Under the pieces are notes generated by a model. It was given only the letters and a program-made list of their open reading frames with translations. It had not been told where the DNA came from and searched no databases. Both the position numbers and the translations under genes were made by a program. DNA of 64,000 bases, from the NCBI RefSeq assembly GCF_003945595.2, contig NW_024105098.1, forward strand, positions 2,596,721 to 2,660,720, written 5' to 3'. Source of the stretch: Pipra filicauda (Eukaryota; Chordata; Aves; Passeriformes; Pipridae). Shown in pieces: positions 1-28,259 of this stretch; position 1 is the first letter of the stretch, and every line of letters starts with the position of its first letter.

Positions 1-679
1 GCCCCGATCCGGCAGTGCTTGCAATTGGAGCTGTGTTCAATTCCCGTCCTCCAAAGCATTTGTGGTGGCTCCCGGCAGGTTGGATCAATGCAATTTTCTT
101 CTCTTGTCCGACATCGGAGCAAACCATCGAGCGGTGCCGGTGCTCCTCCGTGCTGTTAAATTCCAGGGCTCCCAACTAGAGATATCGAACCCTTAATAAC
201 CACTTTCCATTTTTGACTCTCTCCTCTCCTGCTGCTCCTCCAGTTCTCCGCAGTGTTGGCTAGGGGGTGTATCTCTCGCTGGGATAATCTGTTTGAGGTG
301 CTTCTCCACAAAAGTGCTGGATCTATCTCAGCATCTCCCGGTGGGATTAAAATGGGTCCATCTTCGCAGGTGGATCTGCGTGTGCTCTGTGTGGGGTTTT
401 CTTGGATATTAAGTGGGTTTGTGGTGTGAGAGTCCTCATCTCCATCTGGGAAACCCCTTTCTGTGGCCAGTGGTGCAGGTGATTGGTGTTGCCAGTGGGG
501 AGAGTCTGACCCTGAATCGAGCAAAGCCATGGACACCAAATCCCTCCTAAGGGAGGAGGTGATGGATAGTGGAGCAGTCGGAGCCGTGGGGTGTCCTTCT
601 CCGTGCTGGAGCCCGCACGGGAGGACTGAGCATCCCATTTTGGGCAAGGACCCGTCTCAGTCCCTCTCCTTTCCCACAG
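1..679 (+). other. EPHB1: EPHB1 intron 4 (3' part)
   Basis: Non-coding sequence ending in a good acceptor (ctttcccacag). No repeat family or conserved block is recognised in it. Confidence 0.85.
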
Positions 680-17838
<17,159 letters not shown>

Positions 17839-18664
17839 CGTCCCTTGTTTGACGGGGAGGGGCGGGGAGGGCACGCAGAGGAGGGGCAGAGGTGGGAGGG
17901 GAGGAACTGGCAGGTGCCAATGGGGCAGTGTTTGGGAAGGAGCCGCCGCTGCCTGAGGACTGTGACCGCAGACGAAGGATGTTCCTGGGACTCGTCTCTA
18001 ACTGGTGACTTCCGTTCCTCACCAACAGAAGCACACTTAGCAATGTCATGGGGAACAGCGTATAAATACATATAAATATGTACAAATCATATATTTAAAA
18101 AGCAAAGCAAAACAAAAAAACCCATAAAAAACGATGAAGACAAACCAATGTGCGTTGGGGAAGCAAACCCAAACCCTAGAGACCAGACTCCAATCCCACC
18201 ACCAGTGAGCAGTGGTTGAAACTGAGAAGGAGGAAGGGGCTGTTGGGGAAGGGAGAGGCATGAGATGGAGCATCCTGTCCGGAGAAACCAGCTTCCTTTT
18301 TCTTTTTTCACCCTCCCTCCCTGCCCCAGCCCTCCTGGCTTGCCCCGCTCCCCTCTCTGCTCATGAACTGGGTGGAAGTGTCCTCAGACGTCTCCGCAGC
18401 TCCCTGACATCCTACCCGGGTGCCACTCCGGCAACTACCAAAGGACTTCGCTGACCACTGCATGGGGGATCCGACTCAATCCAGTTAATGTCTTCATATT
18501 GAAGAAGAGATGTACCTTCAATAGAAAACCTCGGGTTTTGGTTTTTTTCTTTCGTTCATTTTTTGTTTGTTTTTTTTTTTTTTTTTCCTCTCTTTCGCTT
18601 GCATTTTTTTTTTGCCAAAGGAAAAAAAAAAAAAAACCAAAAAATGATTAAAAAAAAAAAAAAA
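17839..18664 (+). other. EPHB1: EPHB1 3' UTR (minimum extent; true end uncertain)
   Basis: The sequence directly downstream of the stop is non-coding. It contains an AU-rich stretch (18057-18110, several TATAAATA/ATATTTA words). It ends in T- and A-homopolymer runs at 18570-18586, 18622-18636 and 18650-18664. No canonical AATAAA is found within 2 kb of the stop; the nearest variants are TATAAA words at about 18061-18075 and ATTAAA at 18647. The UTR probably continues into the CpG-rich sequence that follows. The extent given is inference. Confidence 0.5.
18570..18664. repeat. Paired T-run and A-runs in the EPHB1 3' UTR
   Basis: A T17 run (18570-18586) is followed by A15 (18622-18636) and A15 (18650-18664), with another T-rich run between. 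As RNA the U-run could pair with either A-run to form a hairpin. Confidence 0.8.
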
Positions 18665-18709
18665 GGAATCTCCATCCTGGAAAACGGAAAGAGGTGTTCC
18701 CGTGTGTGT

Positions 18710-18970
18710 GTGTGCGCGCTCGTGCGCCCGTGTATGTTGTCGACCTACCGTGGACTCACTGCTTGTCCGTCGCCGGCGGTCACCGCTGACCCTGCGGCCA
18801 GCGGCCGGCCGGGCCCCAGCCCGGGGGGCCAGGGGTTGTGCCCACAGCCCCCGGGGGCGGGAGGCAGCCGGGAAGCACCCGGCAACAAAGGAAGTGCTCA
18901 GCATCCTGGAAGCGGGGAGGAGGACGCCAAGGGCCCGCGCGGTGGGGATGGGACCGGAGGAGCCGCCGCG
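18710..18970. promoter_or_regulatory. CpG-rich block just downstream of EPHB1 coding region
   Basis: The segment is dense in CpG (gtcgccggcggtcaccgctg, cggccagcggccggccgggc, aagggcccgcgcggtg). It is preceded by a GT/GC alternating tract (18701-18722). It is either distal 3' UTR or a small CpG island; no TATA or initiator is evident. Confidence 0.45.
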
Positions 18971-19429
18971 TGGCTGTGACTGGCTTGGTGGCTGCTGGAG
19001 AAGGAGGAGAGATGCTCTGGGAAATGGACTGCTCAGGCCTCCAGAGCCTCGGCGAAGATGGCTATGGAGGACTTTTTTCCCCCATCTTGCAGACCTAAGG
19101 ATTTTGATATTGATTTATGGACTTAGGTTTCATGGCTTCAGAGGTAGGTCCGTTTGTCTTGTGTGCCTCTCTGTCCGTCCATCTCTGTATTTTTCTGCTC
19201 TTGCTTCCTTGCAGCCTCTCACAGTGGATGTTTCCCAGTGTTAAATTTGATCTTTATTCTTTTTTTTTGTTGTTTTTTTTTGTTCCTCCATTGGTCTCCT
19301 TTGCAAATTGATCCGGTTAAAATCACCAGGCGCGTGTCAGTGTTTACCCAGAATATTGTAAGACTGGGCAATCTGACTTCCCTCCGCGGATCGCGCCGGG
19401 AGTTTATAAAACAAATGAGCTCTTAATAA

Positions 19430-20740
19430 GGCTTTTACTTAGAGGGTTGTGTGCAAGTTGTAATGATCCATCACCGCGCTGTGCCGGCGCTGTGCCAGCA
19501 GCCAGCGGTGTGGTGAGGGAGTGGTGGTGTGGGGTGGCTGCCTGGCCCTGCCTCCGGGGCTGTGGATGCCGGAAGGGATTTGGCGGTGTGGTGTGTGGAG
19601 ACCCTCTGTCCTCCTCAGTCAACCTCTGTCCTCATCGCTCATCCATCCCCACTGTTCGCACTGTGGGGATGACCTGCACCCATCCCTGTTGCAGGGATAT
19701 TCCACTTCCTCCTGTGTCATGGGGAATGCTTTATGTCTGTGTCACGACCATGCCCACACCTCTCCGTGCCGTAGCGATGCCCTGTGTCCATCAGTGCCAT
19801 GAGGATGACTCACATCCACCTGTGCTGTGGGTTTTCCCCATGTCTGTCCTTGCCATGGGGCTGCCCCATATCCATCCACGCCATGGGATTGCTCCATGCC
19901 CATGTGCCCTGTCGTATTCCTGACATCTGACCTCACCAGATTTCTTGCTGCTGCCAAACACAAAGGGACGAGCCCTTTCCTCTGGCTGCTGCTATCCCTG
20001 TCCACGTGTCCTGGGTGGGATCACTGCCCCCTGTGCTGGGGCTGTTGGGGTTTCCTGTGGCTGGGGGGACCCCCATGTATCCTGTGGGGAGCACGTGCTT
20101 GGTTCATGATGGTTTGTGAGGAGCACGTTCATTGGCTCGTGCTGATGGTTCATCACCTGGGGGTGGGGTGCTCTTTACCTCCGGGACTATTTCTTTCATC
20201 GCCCAAGGAAGATGACCCGCGCTCCGCCGAAGAACAGGAACTAACGAGAGGCAGGAATGAGCTTGTTTCAAATCACTGAACTCCCCCCAGAGAAAGAGGC
20301 AGAGAAAAACACCCCTTGTTTACAACAGCAGGGACTGTTCCTCGTCCTGTCTGATAGACGATCCCTAATACCTCTCGGGATGCTCGTGGCCCAAATCTGT
20401 ATTCCAGGATGTTGTCACACGGAATACAACATGCAGATGGAGCGGGTGCCGTGCATGCTAATGCGCCACCGCGCCACATTGATATTCACTGGTGGTGAAG
20501 GGTCCTTTGTGGGTTTTTTTATGATTTCTCTTTTATTAGAAGGAAGCTAAAGGCATTTAAAGGAACGAATGACAGCCGCACAGGCTAAATATCAATACTC
20601 CACCTTTATGACTCCCCTGTGGTGTTGCCCGGCTGCGCAAGCACCTGCGAGGCAGCGGGTCCTGCTGCCCTGCTCAGGGTCCTCTCTGTGACACCACTGC
20701 CCCTTTTTCACCCTTTCTAACCCTTTCTTAATATAAAACC
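19430..20740. other. Non-coding flank with a degenerate minisatellite and an AT-rich unique block
   Basis: Apart from the ~28-bp minisatellite (19648-19915) the segment is unique. About 20490-20640 is less GC-rich and contains TGACAG and ATCAATA words, so it could be a conserved noncoding element. No gene is seen. Confidence 0.6.
19648..19915. repeat. Degenerate ~28-bp minisatellite, about 9-10 units
   Basis: Successive units resemble atccatccgtgccatggggatgccccat with many substitutions, for example gtccatcagtgccatgagg, atccacctgtgctgtgggtt, gtctgtccttgccatggggc and atccatccacgccatgggat. The 28-bp spacing holds over the last five units and blurs towards the 5' side. Confidence 0.65.
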
Positions 20741-20744
20741 TTTA

Positions 20745-20985
20745 ATACAGAATCATTAGGTTTAGAATAGATTGATCAACTTTTGACCGATCCCTGCCTT
20801 GTCAGCCCGACCAGAGCGCTGAGTGCAATGTCCAATCTGTCCTTAAACACCTCCAAGGATGGGGACTCCACCACCTCACTTGGCAGCCCCTTCTATTATT
20901 TAACCACTCCTTCAGTGAAGAAATTCTTCCTGTTGTCGAGCCTGAACCTCCCCTGGGGCATCTTGAGGCCATTTCATCTTGAATA
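20745..20985 (-). mobile_element. CR1 LINE 3' fragment
   Basis: tacagaatcattaggtttag is followed by a block ending ccttaaacacctccaaggatgg, then gactccaccacctcacttgg and gaagaaattcttcctgttgtc. This is a minus-strand CR1 copy of the 'hedged and dated in the caps' type with a diverged tail. Confidence 0.8.
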
Positions 20986-20989
20986 TGAA

Positions 20990-23900
20990 ATATGAAGTGT
21001 TCAGTCCTGCCCATCCCACCCAGCAGACTGGGTACTCGTGAGTGGATAAACAGGCTGTCCAGGTGCTTGGATGCTTTTGGAGATACCGAGTCCTGCTTTA
21101 CATCCTGGTTTGATTTCCCAGGGTGGATGGTGCTCCTTGGCCCGCCCATGCTGCCAAGCCCCCCTGACAGATGGCCGCAGCGGTGCCCCTGGGCATTGCC
21201 AGGACTGGTGGTCTCTCTCCCAGCTGTCTGATGGCTCCTGGGCTGTGTTGTAGCAGATGATTCCCATATCCCACCTCTCCTAATGGGTTGTTCCTACAAA
21301 GGTGGCATCTTGGCCTTGTACCAGGTCCACTCAGCCCGGGGGCCTGGAGATGTCCCCTCCAGGGTCACAGGAGAGCCCAGCAGCAGATGGATGGTGCCTA
21401 GGGCTGAGCAGGGAGGATGCAGGTGGCTCAAACAAATCCCTGCAGAAATGAGGCATCGTGGGCCAAGGGGGTTGCTGTCAAGAGAACACTTGAGGGAGGG
21501 TCACCATGGGCCACCTGCTCTGCTGCCTTTCTATAAAAGCCTTTTCATCCAAAATGGAAGATTTCACCAAAGGCCGTCAGGCTGTTAATGAAAAACAAGG
21601 GGAAAAAGGCAAAGCAGCCATGTTTGATTTTTGCTCTTTATTGAAAAAAAGTAACATAAAAACATCAGATGACTTCTGATGTACCATTTTGTTTCTTCAG
21701 AGACCTTTCTTCCAAGTACAATCAGTTTTCCAAACTGTGAAGCCTTTCCGTCTGGGACTGACAGTGTTATCCCTGCCTGGCCATGACAGCAGAGTTGTGT
21801 TTGGACTGCTCCTCCTTTTCCTTCATCAGATGCCAAGGTGGCACCTCTTTGATGGTGCCCTGTAGCTCCTCCCTGGGCAAGAGCCTCTTCCCTGGCCTAA
21901 AAATGAACACTCCCATTTCACATCTGATCCATGCTGGTTGGTGTTGGACTTCCTTTCCTTGATCCCAAAGGAGAAGGGGTGACTCAAAAATTATTTTTTC
22001 CTCTGCAAAGTTTTGTCTTAGAAGGAAGAAAAAGGCATTTTGGGATCAAAGAGGACCAACTCCACAGGCCTGTCATCCGGGCTGGGCTCCATCCATCCCA
22101 CAGGGTCCTGGTGGGTTCAGCTGCCACGTGCTAGTGCTGGGAGGTGCCCACTGCTGGGGGAACCCCCCAGGGTGGATCCTGACCCCCCATAACTGCTCGT
22201 AGGTGGAGCTTTGATGCCTCACTCCCGTGGCTGTTTCCCAGCTCGGAGCAGCAGCACACGGATGCAGCTCCTTGCCTGGGTGAGCCCACCTCACCCTCGC
22301 CCCGATCCCGTCCTTTCACTGAGACACTTTGCAGTTGTCAGCTCCTTCTCTCCATTTCTATGGCAACTGTAAAAACCTCAACCCTTTTGTGTCTTTTTTA
22401 TTTTTATGTTTTTTTTTTTTTTGTGTCTGGGTTGGCTTTGTCTTTTTTGCATGGAGCGTTAAATCAGAAAACCGAGACTTTTTGCTACCAAAACCCTGCT
22501 CTGAGCTTGGCCTAAAGTCTTGTATGAGAATCAGTGGGCAAGATGCTCATGTCTGGAGTGAGTGTTGCCAATTGGTTTCACGTTGCCTCTTCCCTCCACC
22601 AGCCCCACTGTTGCTCCTGTCACCCCTCAAAAAATCCCCTTTGGCAATTCAGCTGTGTGGTTGTCCCTGGGGCTTTTTCATGTCTTTTGTACAGCCCCAT
22701 CCTTGGGTGTGGTGGAGGAGGCAGCAGCTTTCTCAACAGCAGTAATTAAAAGGAGACGTCGTGCTGCTGCCAGCAAAGGTGGACCCAAGGCTCTCGCACA
22801 TCCAAGGCAGGAGCGAGCGTTTGAACGGGGAAGAGGAGTGTGTATTCATGGTGTTATTATGTGCCTCTTTCTATAAAAAAAAAGGAATGCATTTTATGCC
22901 ATTTAATGACCTTCAAATTAACAGTTCTTTGAAAGCACTTATGTATATTTAATTTTAAATGTTGCTGCAAGTCAGAGCGGGGCTGCGATGAAAACAGCAG
23001 GCGGCCGGTTTTTAAATAAGAGCGATCTCAGACCATTATTTCTGAGCCTGTCAGCTTGTGGTGCCTCTAATGCTCCTTTCCCAAGGAGGAATGAGGGCTG
23101 TCCTTCTCTCTGTCCCTCTGTCCCTTCTCCCCCATCTCTGCTCCAGGAGCTCCCCACCTGCCATCCCGAGCCCCATGGGATCTCCTCTTCTGCTTTCCGC
23201 TTCTCCAGGGTGTTTGATTCAGAGGGAGGGAAGGGTTGGTTTGGGGTTGGTTTGCAGAGATCTCATCAATGAATCTACCTGCATCCTGAGGACATCCCTG
23301 TGGGAGCCAGGGGAACATCCCAGCTGGCCCATGGCCTGGGATAAATCATTGGGCATCACCTATGAAGGGTTTTTTCTCTGCCACCAACCCTTGCTGTTGT
23401 TCTGTGATGGGGACAGACACGTTTCTGTTCTTTAGGATCTGAACTAAGGCTTTTGCCTCTGATCCATAAAAACTGCCAATATATTCGAGCCACTCTGTGT
23501 TCACTTGGAAATCGTTACTCTTAAACATTGAATCTGACTTTAAAAAGAAAAAGGATCAATCAGCTTCTGAGACGAGGAATGGATTTACAGACCCCAAAAC
23601 GCTCTGTAGCTCCAAAGCCACTCGTCCTCCTTGAACTGCCGATGGAAAAGCGGGTGGTGGGGGCCAGGGCTCACATCCAGCTCTGGCACTCAGCCAGGTG
23701 CTGCATGTCCCCTGCTCCCATAAAGTCCCCCCTGCACAAGGAGCTGCAAGGGGGATTTAACAGTCGTATCATTATCTGCTCCTCTTCCATGAAGGATCCT
23801 GCCAGGGTGGGTGCTGGTCTAATTACAGCTTGGGCTGGCCATTTCCAGTGAGTCTTCTTGCAATTTTGGAAGAGCTAGAAACTTTCTGAGCAGTGATGGA

Positions 23901-24000
23901 GGAGAGGCAAAGTCCACACCAATGGATTCCCGCGGTGAATGGTTTCACCCCATCAGTGGTTTCTCCACACTGTTCCTGTTCCAGCTTATATCTTTAATAT
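20990..24000. other. Non-coding, mostly unique sequence
   Basis: No gene is recognised. A minus-strand AATAAA hexamer with neighbouring A/T-rich sequence lies at 21637-21642. About 22850-23055 is AT-rich, non-repetitive and rich in homeodomain-type words (ATTTAATG, TTTAATTTTAAA), a candidate conserved noncoding element. Confidence 0.6.
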
Positions 24001-24002
24001 TT

Positions 24003-24110
24003 TTTGTGGGTTGGAAAGGTCCTTTGGGATCATCTGGTCCAACCCTTCTGCCATGTAGGAATGGCTGTGTCTTTCCCAGCTGAGCTCAACCTCCTCCAAG
24101 CCCCATCTCT
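24003..24110 (-). mobile_element. Degraded CR1 LINE 3' fragment
   Basis: gtgggttggaaaggtccttt, then gggatcatctggtccaaccc and ctcctccaagccccatctct, resembles the CR1 tail in reverse orientation, without the terminal repeat. Confidence 0.6.
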
Positions 24111-24114
24111 GGGA

Positions 24115-25655
24115 GGTGTGAGAGTGTCAGTTTGCGCTCTCCCATTTTTGATGTCCTCAGGGTTTGGTTTTGTGTCTGTGTCTCACGGGAGATCTGCTGG
24201 CTCCTGTCCATCACTGGACCCTGATGGGCTGTGTTCCCATACCAGAGCTTGGTGTGGAAAGAGGAGCTTTCCAGTCAGGAGAGGGTCTCCTCTGCTTTAT
24301 GTAGCCTGAAGAGGTGTGAGATGGGAACCATGAGCATCCATGGCATTAAATCTGGTCTCTTGCTTCACCTCAGAGCAGCAGATGAGTGCTGGAGAGGGGA
24401 TTGCACCTGCCTGTGGTGACCATGGCGCCCTTCACCTGGGCCTCTCAGGGTTGTCAGGGCTGCTGGCACTTGGGTTGGTGTTCCAGGGCCTTCTATTTTG
24501 GCTGGCTGTCCTCCGTGGAGCAGCACTGTGATTATCCCTCCAGCCTGAGCTGCCCCTCTCTCCCTCCCTGTCTGTCTGTGTCCAAGTATCTCTGCTGCTT
24601 CTGCTCTGCTTCCTCTGGTCATTGGAATTTAAAAGGCTGTGAAGCCCCTGGCTGTCCTACCCTGCTGTGTGGCTCTGCTGTAGTGGCTGGTTTTGGGGTC
24701 CCAGCAGGCCCCAGCACATGGACATTGTAGGTGACGTGACCATGGATGGGGTGGCCCTGCCAGTGGCACAGGTGGGATGGTGTTGAGGTCTCCTGGCCCG
24801 TCTCTGGAGGGAAATGCTGGAGGAGGTTAATCTGAACAAACCAGGCGTGTGTTTTAAGTGGATTAGTTGAACTCTGCTCCCTCCCAAAACAGACAGTGCC
24901 CTTTCGGGGTGGATGTGGAAGTGGATTAGGCAAAAATCTACTTAGCGCTGTGTTAATTCTAGATAAGTGTAGGGGGATTAACGCCTACCCACTTAAAAAA
25001 ATTAATTGGAGTGAACTTTTCTCTGTGCCCCCAAGTAAACAAGGCTCAGCAGCTTCCCCTGTCCACAGCTTGGGCTGTGCCTTTCCCTTCTCTGCTCTCC
25101 CATCCCCACACGTGGTGCAGGAGCTGCTGGTGGGGGGAACCTGCTCCTCTCTTTGATTATCCCCAGGGGTCTCATTAGGCGGTTGAACCCTTATGTGAGG
25201 GTAGGGGAGAGAGGGCAGGAAAATTATGGTCCCCATCAGTGCAATTATCAATGCTAATTAACACCTGAGCGGGACTGAGGGTGGGAGGAACAGCCTGTGC
25301 CAAGTGTTGTCTGAGGAGCTGAGAGAGCCTCGAGCCTTGAGAGGGCTTCCATGGACAGGGGGGTGTGGAACATGCTCACATTGGTTGGTTTGGTTTCTCC
25401 CCCCAGTGCTTTGGGTGTACCCTTCACATTCCCCAGCCTAAATATTTGGGAAGGTGTCCACGGCCAGAGGCTGCCGTGGGCAGGGACTCAGGTCTGGTCT
25501 TTTGTCTGGGGTTAGTGCCTGGGTGGCAGTGCCATGTCACAAACCCAATGGTGCCCAGATGAGGAGGGGGCTCTGGGAGGGAGGGAAAGGGCAGTGAGAT
25601 GTGACTCCCCTTTACAGGGGGGTTGGATAGGGAGAGCACCCTGAGGCTGGCACCT
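24115..25655. other. Non-coding unique sequence with a possible conserved block
   Basis: No gene or repeat family is recognised. About 24930-25010 and 25215-25265 are AT-rich, with GGATTA, TAATTA and TTAATT words, and look unlike the surrounding GC-rich sequence. Confidence 0.55.
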
Positions 25656-25658
25656 ACC

Positions 25659-26404
25659 TGCATCCCAACCACTGCCCGCATCCCAACCACTGCCCACATC
25701 CCAGCCCACATCCCAACCACTGCCCGCATCCCAACCACTGCCCACATCCCAACCACTGCCCGCATCCCAGCCACTGCCTGCATTCCAACCACTGCCTGCA
25801 TCCCAACCACTGCCCACATCCCAACCACTGCCCGCATCCCAACCACTGCCCACATCCCAACCACTGCCTGCATCCCAACCACTGCCCGCATCCCAACCAC
25901 TGCCCACATCCCAACCACTGCCTGCATCCCAACCACTGCCCGCATCCCAAACACTGCCCACATCCCAACCACTGCCCGCATCCCAAACACTGCCCACATC
26001 CCAAACACTGCCCACATCCCAACCACTGCCTGCATCCCAACCACTGCCCGCATCCCAACCACTGCCCACATCCCAAACACTGCCCACATCCCAAACACTG
26101 CCCACATCCCAGCCCACATTCCAACCACTGCCCACATCCCAACCAATGCCCTCATCCCAACCACTGCCCTCATCCCAACCACTGCCCGCATCCCAAACAC
26201 TGCCCACATCCCAACCACTGCCCGCATCCCAAACACTGCCCACATCCCAACCACTGCCTGCATCCCAAACACTGCCCACATCCCAAACACTGCCCACATC
26301 CCAGCCCACATTCCAACCACTGCCCACATCCCAACCATTGCCCGCATCCCAACCACTGCCCACATCCCAGCCCACATCCCAATCACTGCCCACATCCCAA
26401 CCAC
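25659..26404. repeat. 18-bp satellite array, about 41 units
   Basis: The array is built of the unit atcccaaccactgcccac with variants at a few positions (CCCGC, CCTGC, AAACACTG) and some 12-bp short units (atcccagcccac). A larger block is repeated: the diagnostic word agcccacattccaaccactg occurs at 26111 and 26303, 192 bp apart. Because 18 is a multiple of 3, long open frames appear in several frames on both strands; these are not genes. The minus strand is G-rich (GTGGGCAGTGGTTGGGAT) and could form G-quadruplexes. Confidence 0.95.
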
Positions 26405-26440
26405 GCTGCTCACTGCCCTGTGGCCACGCTGGGGGCCGAT

Positions 26441-26520
26441 AACGCCTTCCCCCATGGAACATCCTCTCCCATGGAACACCTTCCCCCATGGAACGCCTTC
26501 CCCCATGGAACGCCTTCTCC
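26441..26520. repeat. 17-bp tandem array, about 4.7 units
   Basis: The unit aacgccttcccccatgg is repeated with small changes (aacatcctctcccatgg, aacaccttcccccatgg). It follows the 18-bp satellite after about 36 bp of unique sequence. Confidence 0.85.
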
Positions 26521-26524
26521 TCCC

Positions 26525-28200
26525 ACAAACGTGGCCCTTTTATTGCTGTTTGTGTCACGCCAACACTTCCAGGCTGAGATCAAAGCCCTCCACGCCGCCT
26601 CGCAGGGGTTCCCACGCTGGAGCTCAGGGAGGAGGAGGAGAAGGTGTGATGAGGGGGTGATTCAGTACCCGGGGGATGTGCTGTGCTGTCCCCTCCCCAT
26701 CCTCCTCCAGCTGTTCGTGACCTGTCCTTTGGGATCCATCCTTTGGAATCGGCCCAAATCCTCTGTAGCTGCCCCCGGACCGTTTTTGCCAGGACGAAGG
26801 GCAGGGCTGCAGCTGGTGCGGGAGAGCTGAGCCGACAGCTGCCACCCCGGCAGCGTGCGGGTTCCCCAGGGAAAATAAACCCCCAAACCCTTCCCGGCCC
26901 CACTGCTGCCGGGCGGGTCGGGCGGCGGCGGCTGAAGGAGCTGGGAAAGGCCGTGGGGGAAAGTGGAGGTGGAGCCGGGAGCAGTGCCCGGGGCTGCAAC
27001 CATCGCTCATCACCAGCTTTAATGTGGCCGAACCCGCAGCCGATACAAATCCTGTCACCACCCGGACTTGGGCACCCACCTCGGTTTATACCCATCCCCA
27101 GGACCCGCCCGGTTCAGCATCATTCATTAATTATATTTCTGTTACTGCTTTTTTCCAGCTGTTTTGCTGTTCTGTTCCCAGTTACATTAAGGGGAATTGT
27201 GACACCAAACCTCCAAGCACGGCACCAAAAATGGACCCTTGTGCCTAAGAAATACCACTCAGCAATATCTTTTCCCCCAGCTGAAAGTTCTTTTTTCTAA
27301 AGATAATCTCAATTTCCCTTCTCTTTTCTCTGCCCCTTTTTCCACCAAGCACTGCATTACTAAATAAAACTTTCATTACTACCTGGGTTTGCTGAAGAAA
27401 AAAATTATTTCCATTCAGGAGAACGATGAATTTTAATAGGAGTGAAATGTCAGGCACAGCTGGAGTGGGTTTCTGAAAGCATCGGTATGTTTGGAGAGGC
27501 ACAGGGACCCCAGCAATAATTAGCCAGTGAGCCCCAGCTTTCGGTGGCCCAGCAAAGGGACCCAGCAGTCAATTGCTTTGTTATTTAATGTGCTGCCTTT
27601 ATGTTTCCAAGGTGCAATTGTATATTAAAAGTGTCTTTGCCTCTCCAAAGTGGCTAAATAATGGAATTTTGCTGCTGGGCGGCACTTCTTGGTTGCAGGG
27701 TGAGGAGAAGGTGCCCCTGGGGCTGCTCCTCTGGTTCCGAGACATTCTGGCTTCCCCCCAGGAGTGGAGAAGATGGGGATTTTTTGTTACATTGGAAAAT
27801 GACTCATGGTGCTTTGTGATTTGCTCCTGTGTTCGACCCCGGGGTGCTCATCTTGCAGTGGGAGGTGGGGAAAAGGCAACTTGGCTGCTGGGGCACGTGG
27901 AAACTCTCCCGCCCCCAAAATTGCATCTCAGCCTCCGCTCCCCGAAGCATCTCGGCTTCACAAAGAAATCCGTCTCCTCCGTTCCTTTCCTTTCCCCCCT
28001 GAGGAGAAATAGAGAGCTTTCAGTGAAATCATCATTTTTCTGACAGCATATTAATTAATCCCTGCTTTTAGTGGTTCCCCCCCCCCTTTTTTTTTTTTTT
28101 GAGAGGCTGTATCTGCTGCAAGAAGCCTTTGGGTTTCACTGGGCGCAGTCCCCGCCGGCTGTGGGACGGGGTGGGGGCTCGGTGGTGAAGGATGTACCGA
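26525..28200. other. Non-coding segment with a CpG-rich part and AT-rich unique sequence
   Basis: About 26760-27000 is CpG-rich (gccgggcgggtcgggcggcgg). About 27110-27660 is AT-rich and unique. A C9-T14 homopolymer junction lies at 28078-28100. No gene is recognised. Confidence 0.55.
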
Positions 28201-28259
28201 GTCTTGAGCACTGGGTGTGCTTATTCTCACCTTTTTCTCCTTTCCCTCTTGCCTTGCAG

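Noticed and set aside
18690..19100. A separate gene beginning in the CpG-rich block after EPHB1
   Set aside because: The open frames there are GC-driven, no known domain is seen, and the position fits distal 3' UTR.
25659..26404. CRISPR-like regular direct repeats
   Set aside because: There are no unique spacers, units are contiguous, and the context is vertebrate. It is a satellite.
25424..26660. Open reading frames of 345-360 codons on both strands across 25.4-26.7 kb
   Set aside because: They are produced by the 18-bp satellite, whose period is a multiple of three. The predicted proteins are pure repeats and occur in several frames at once.
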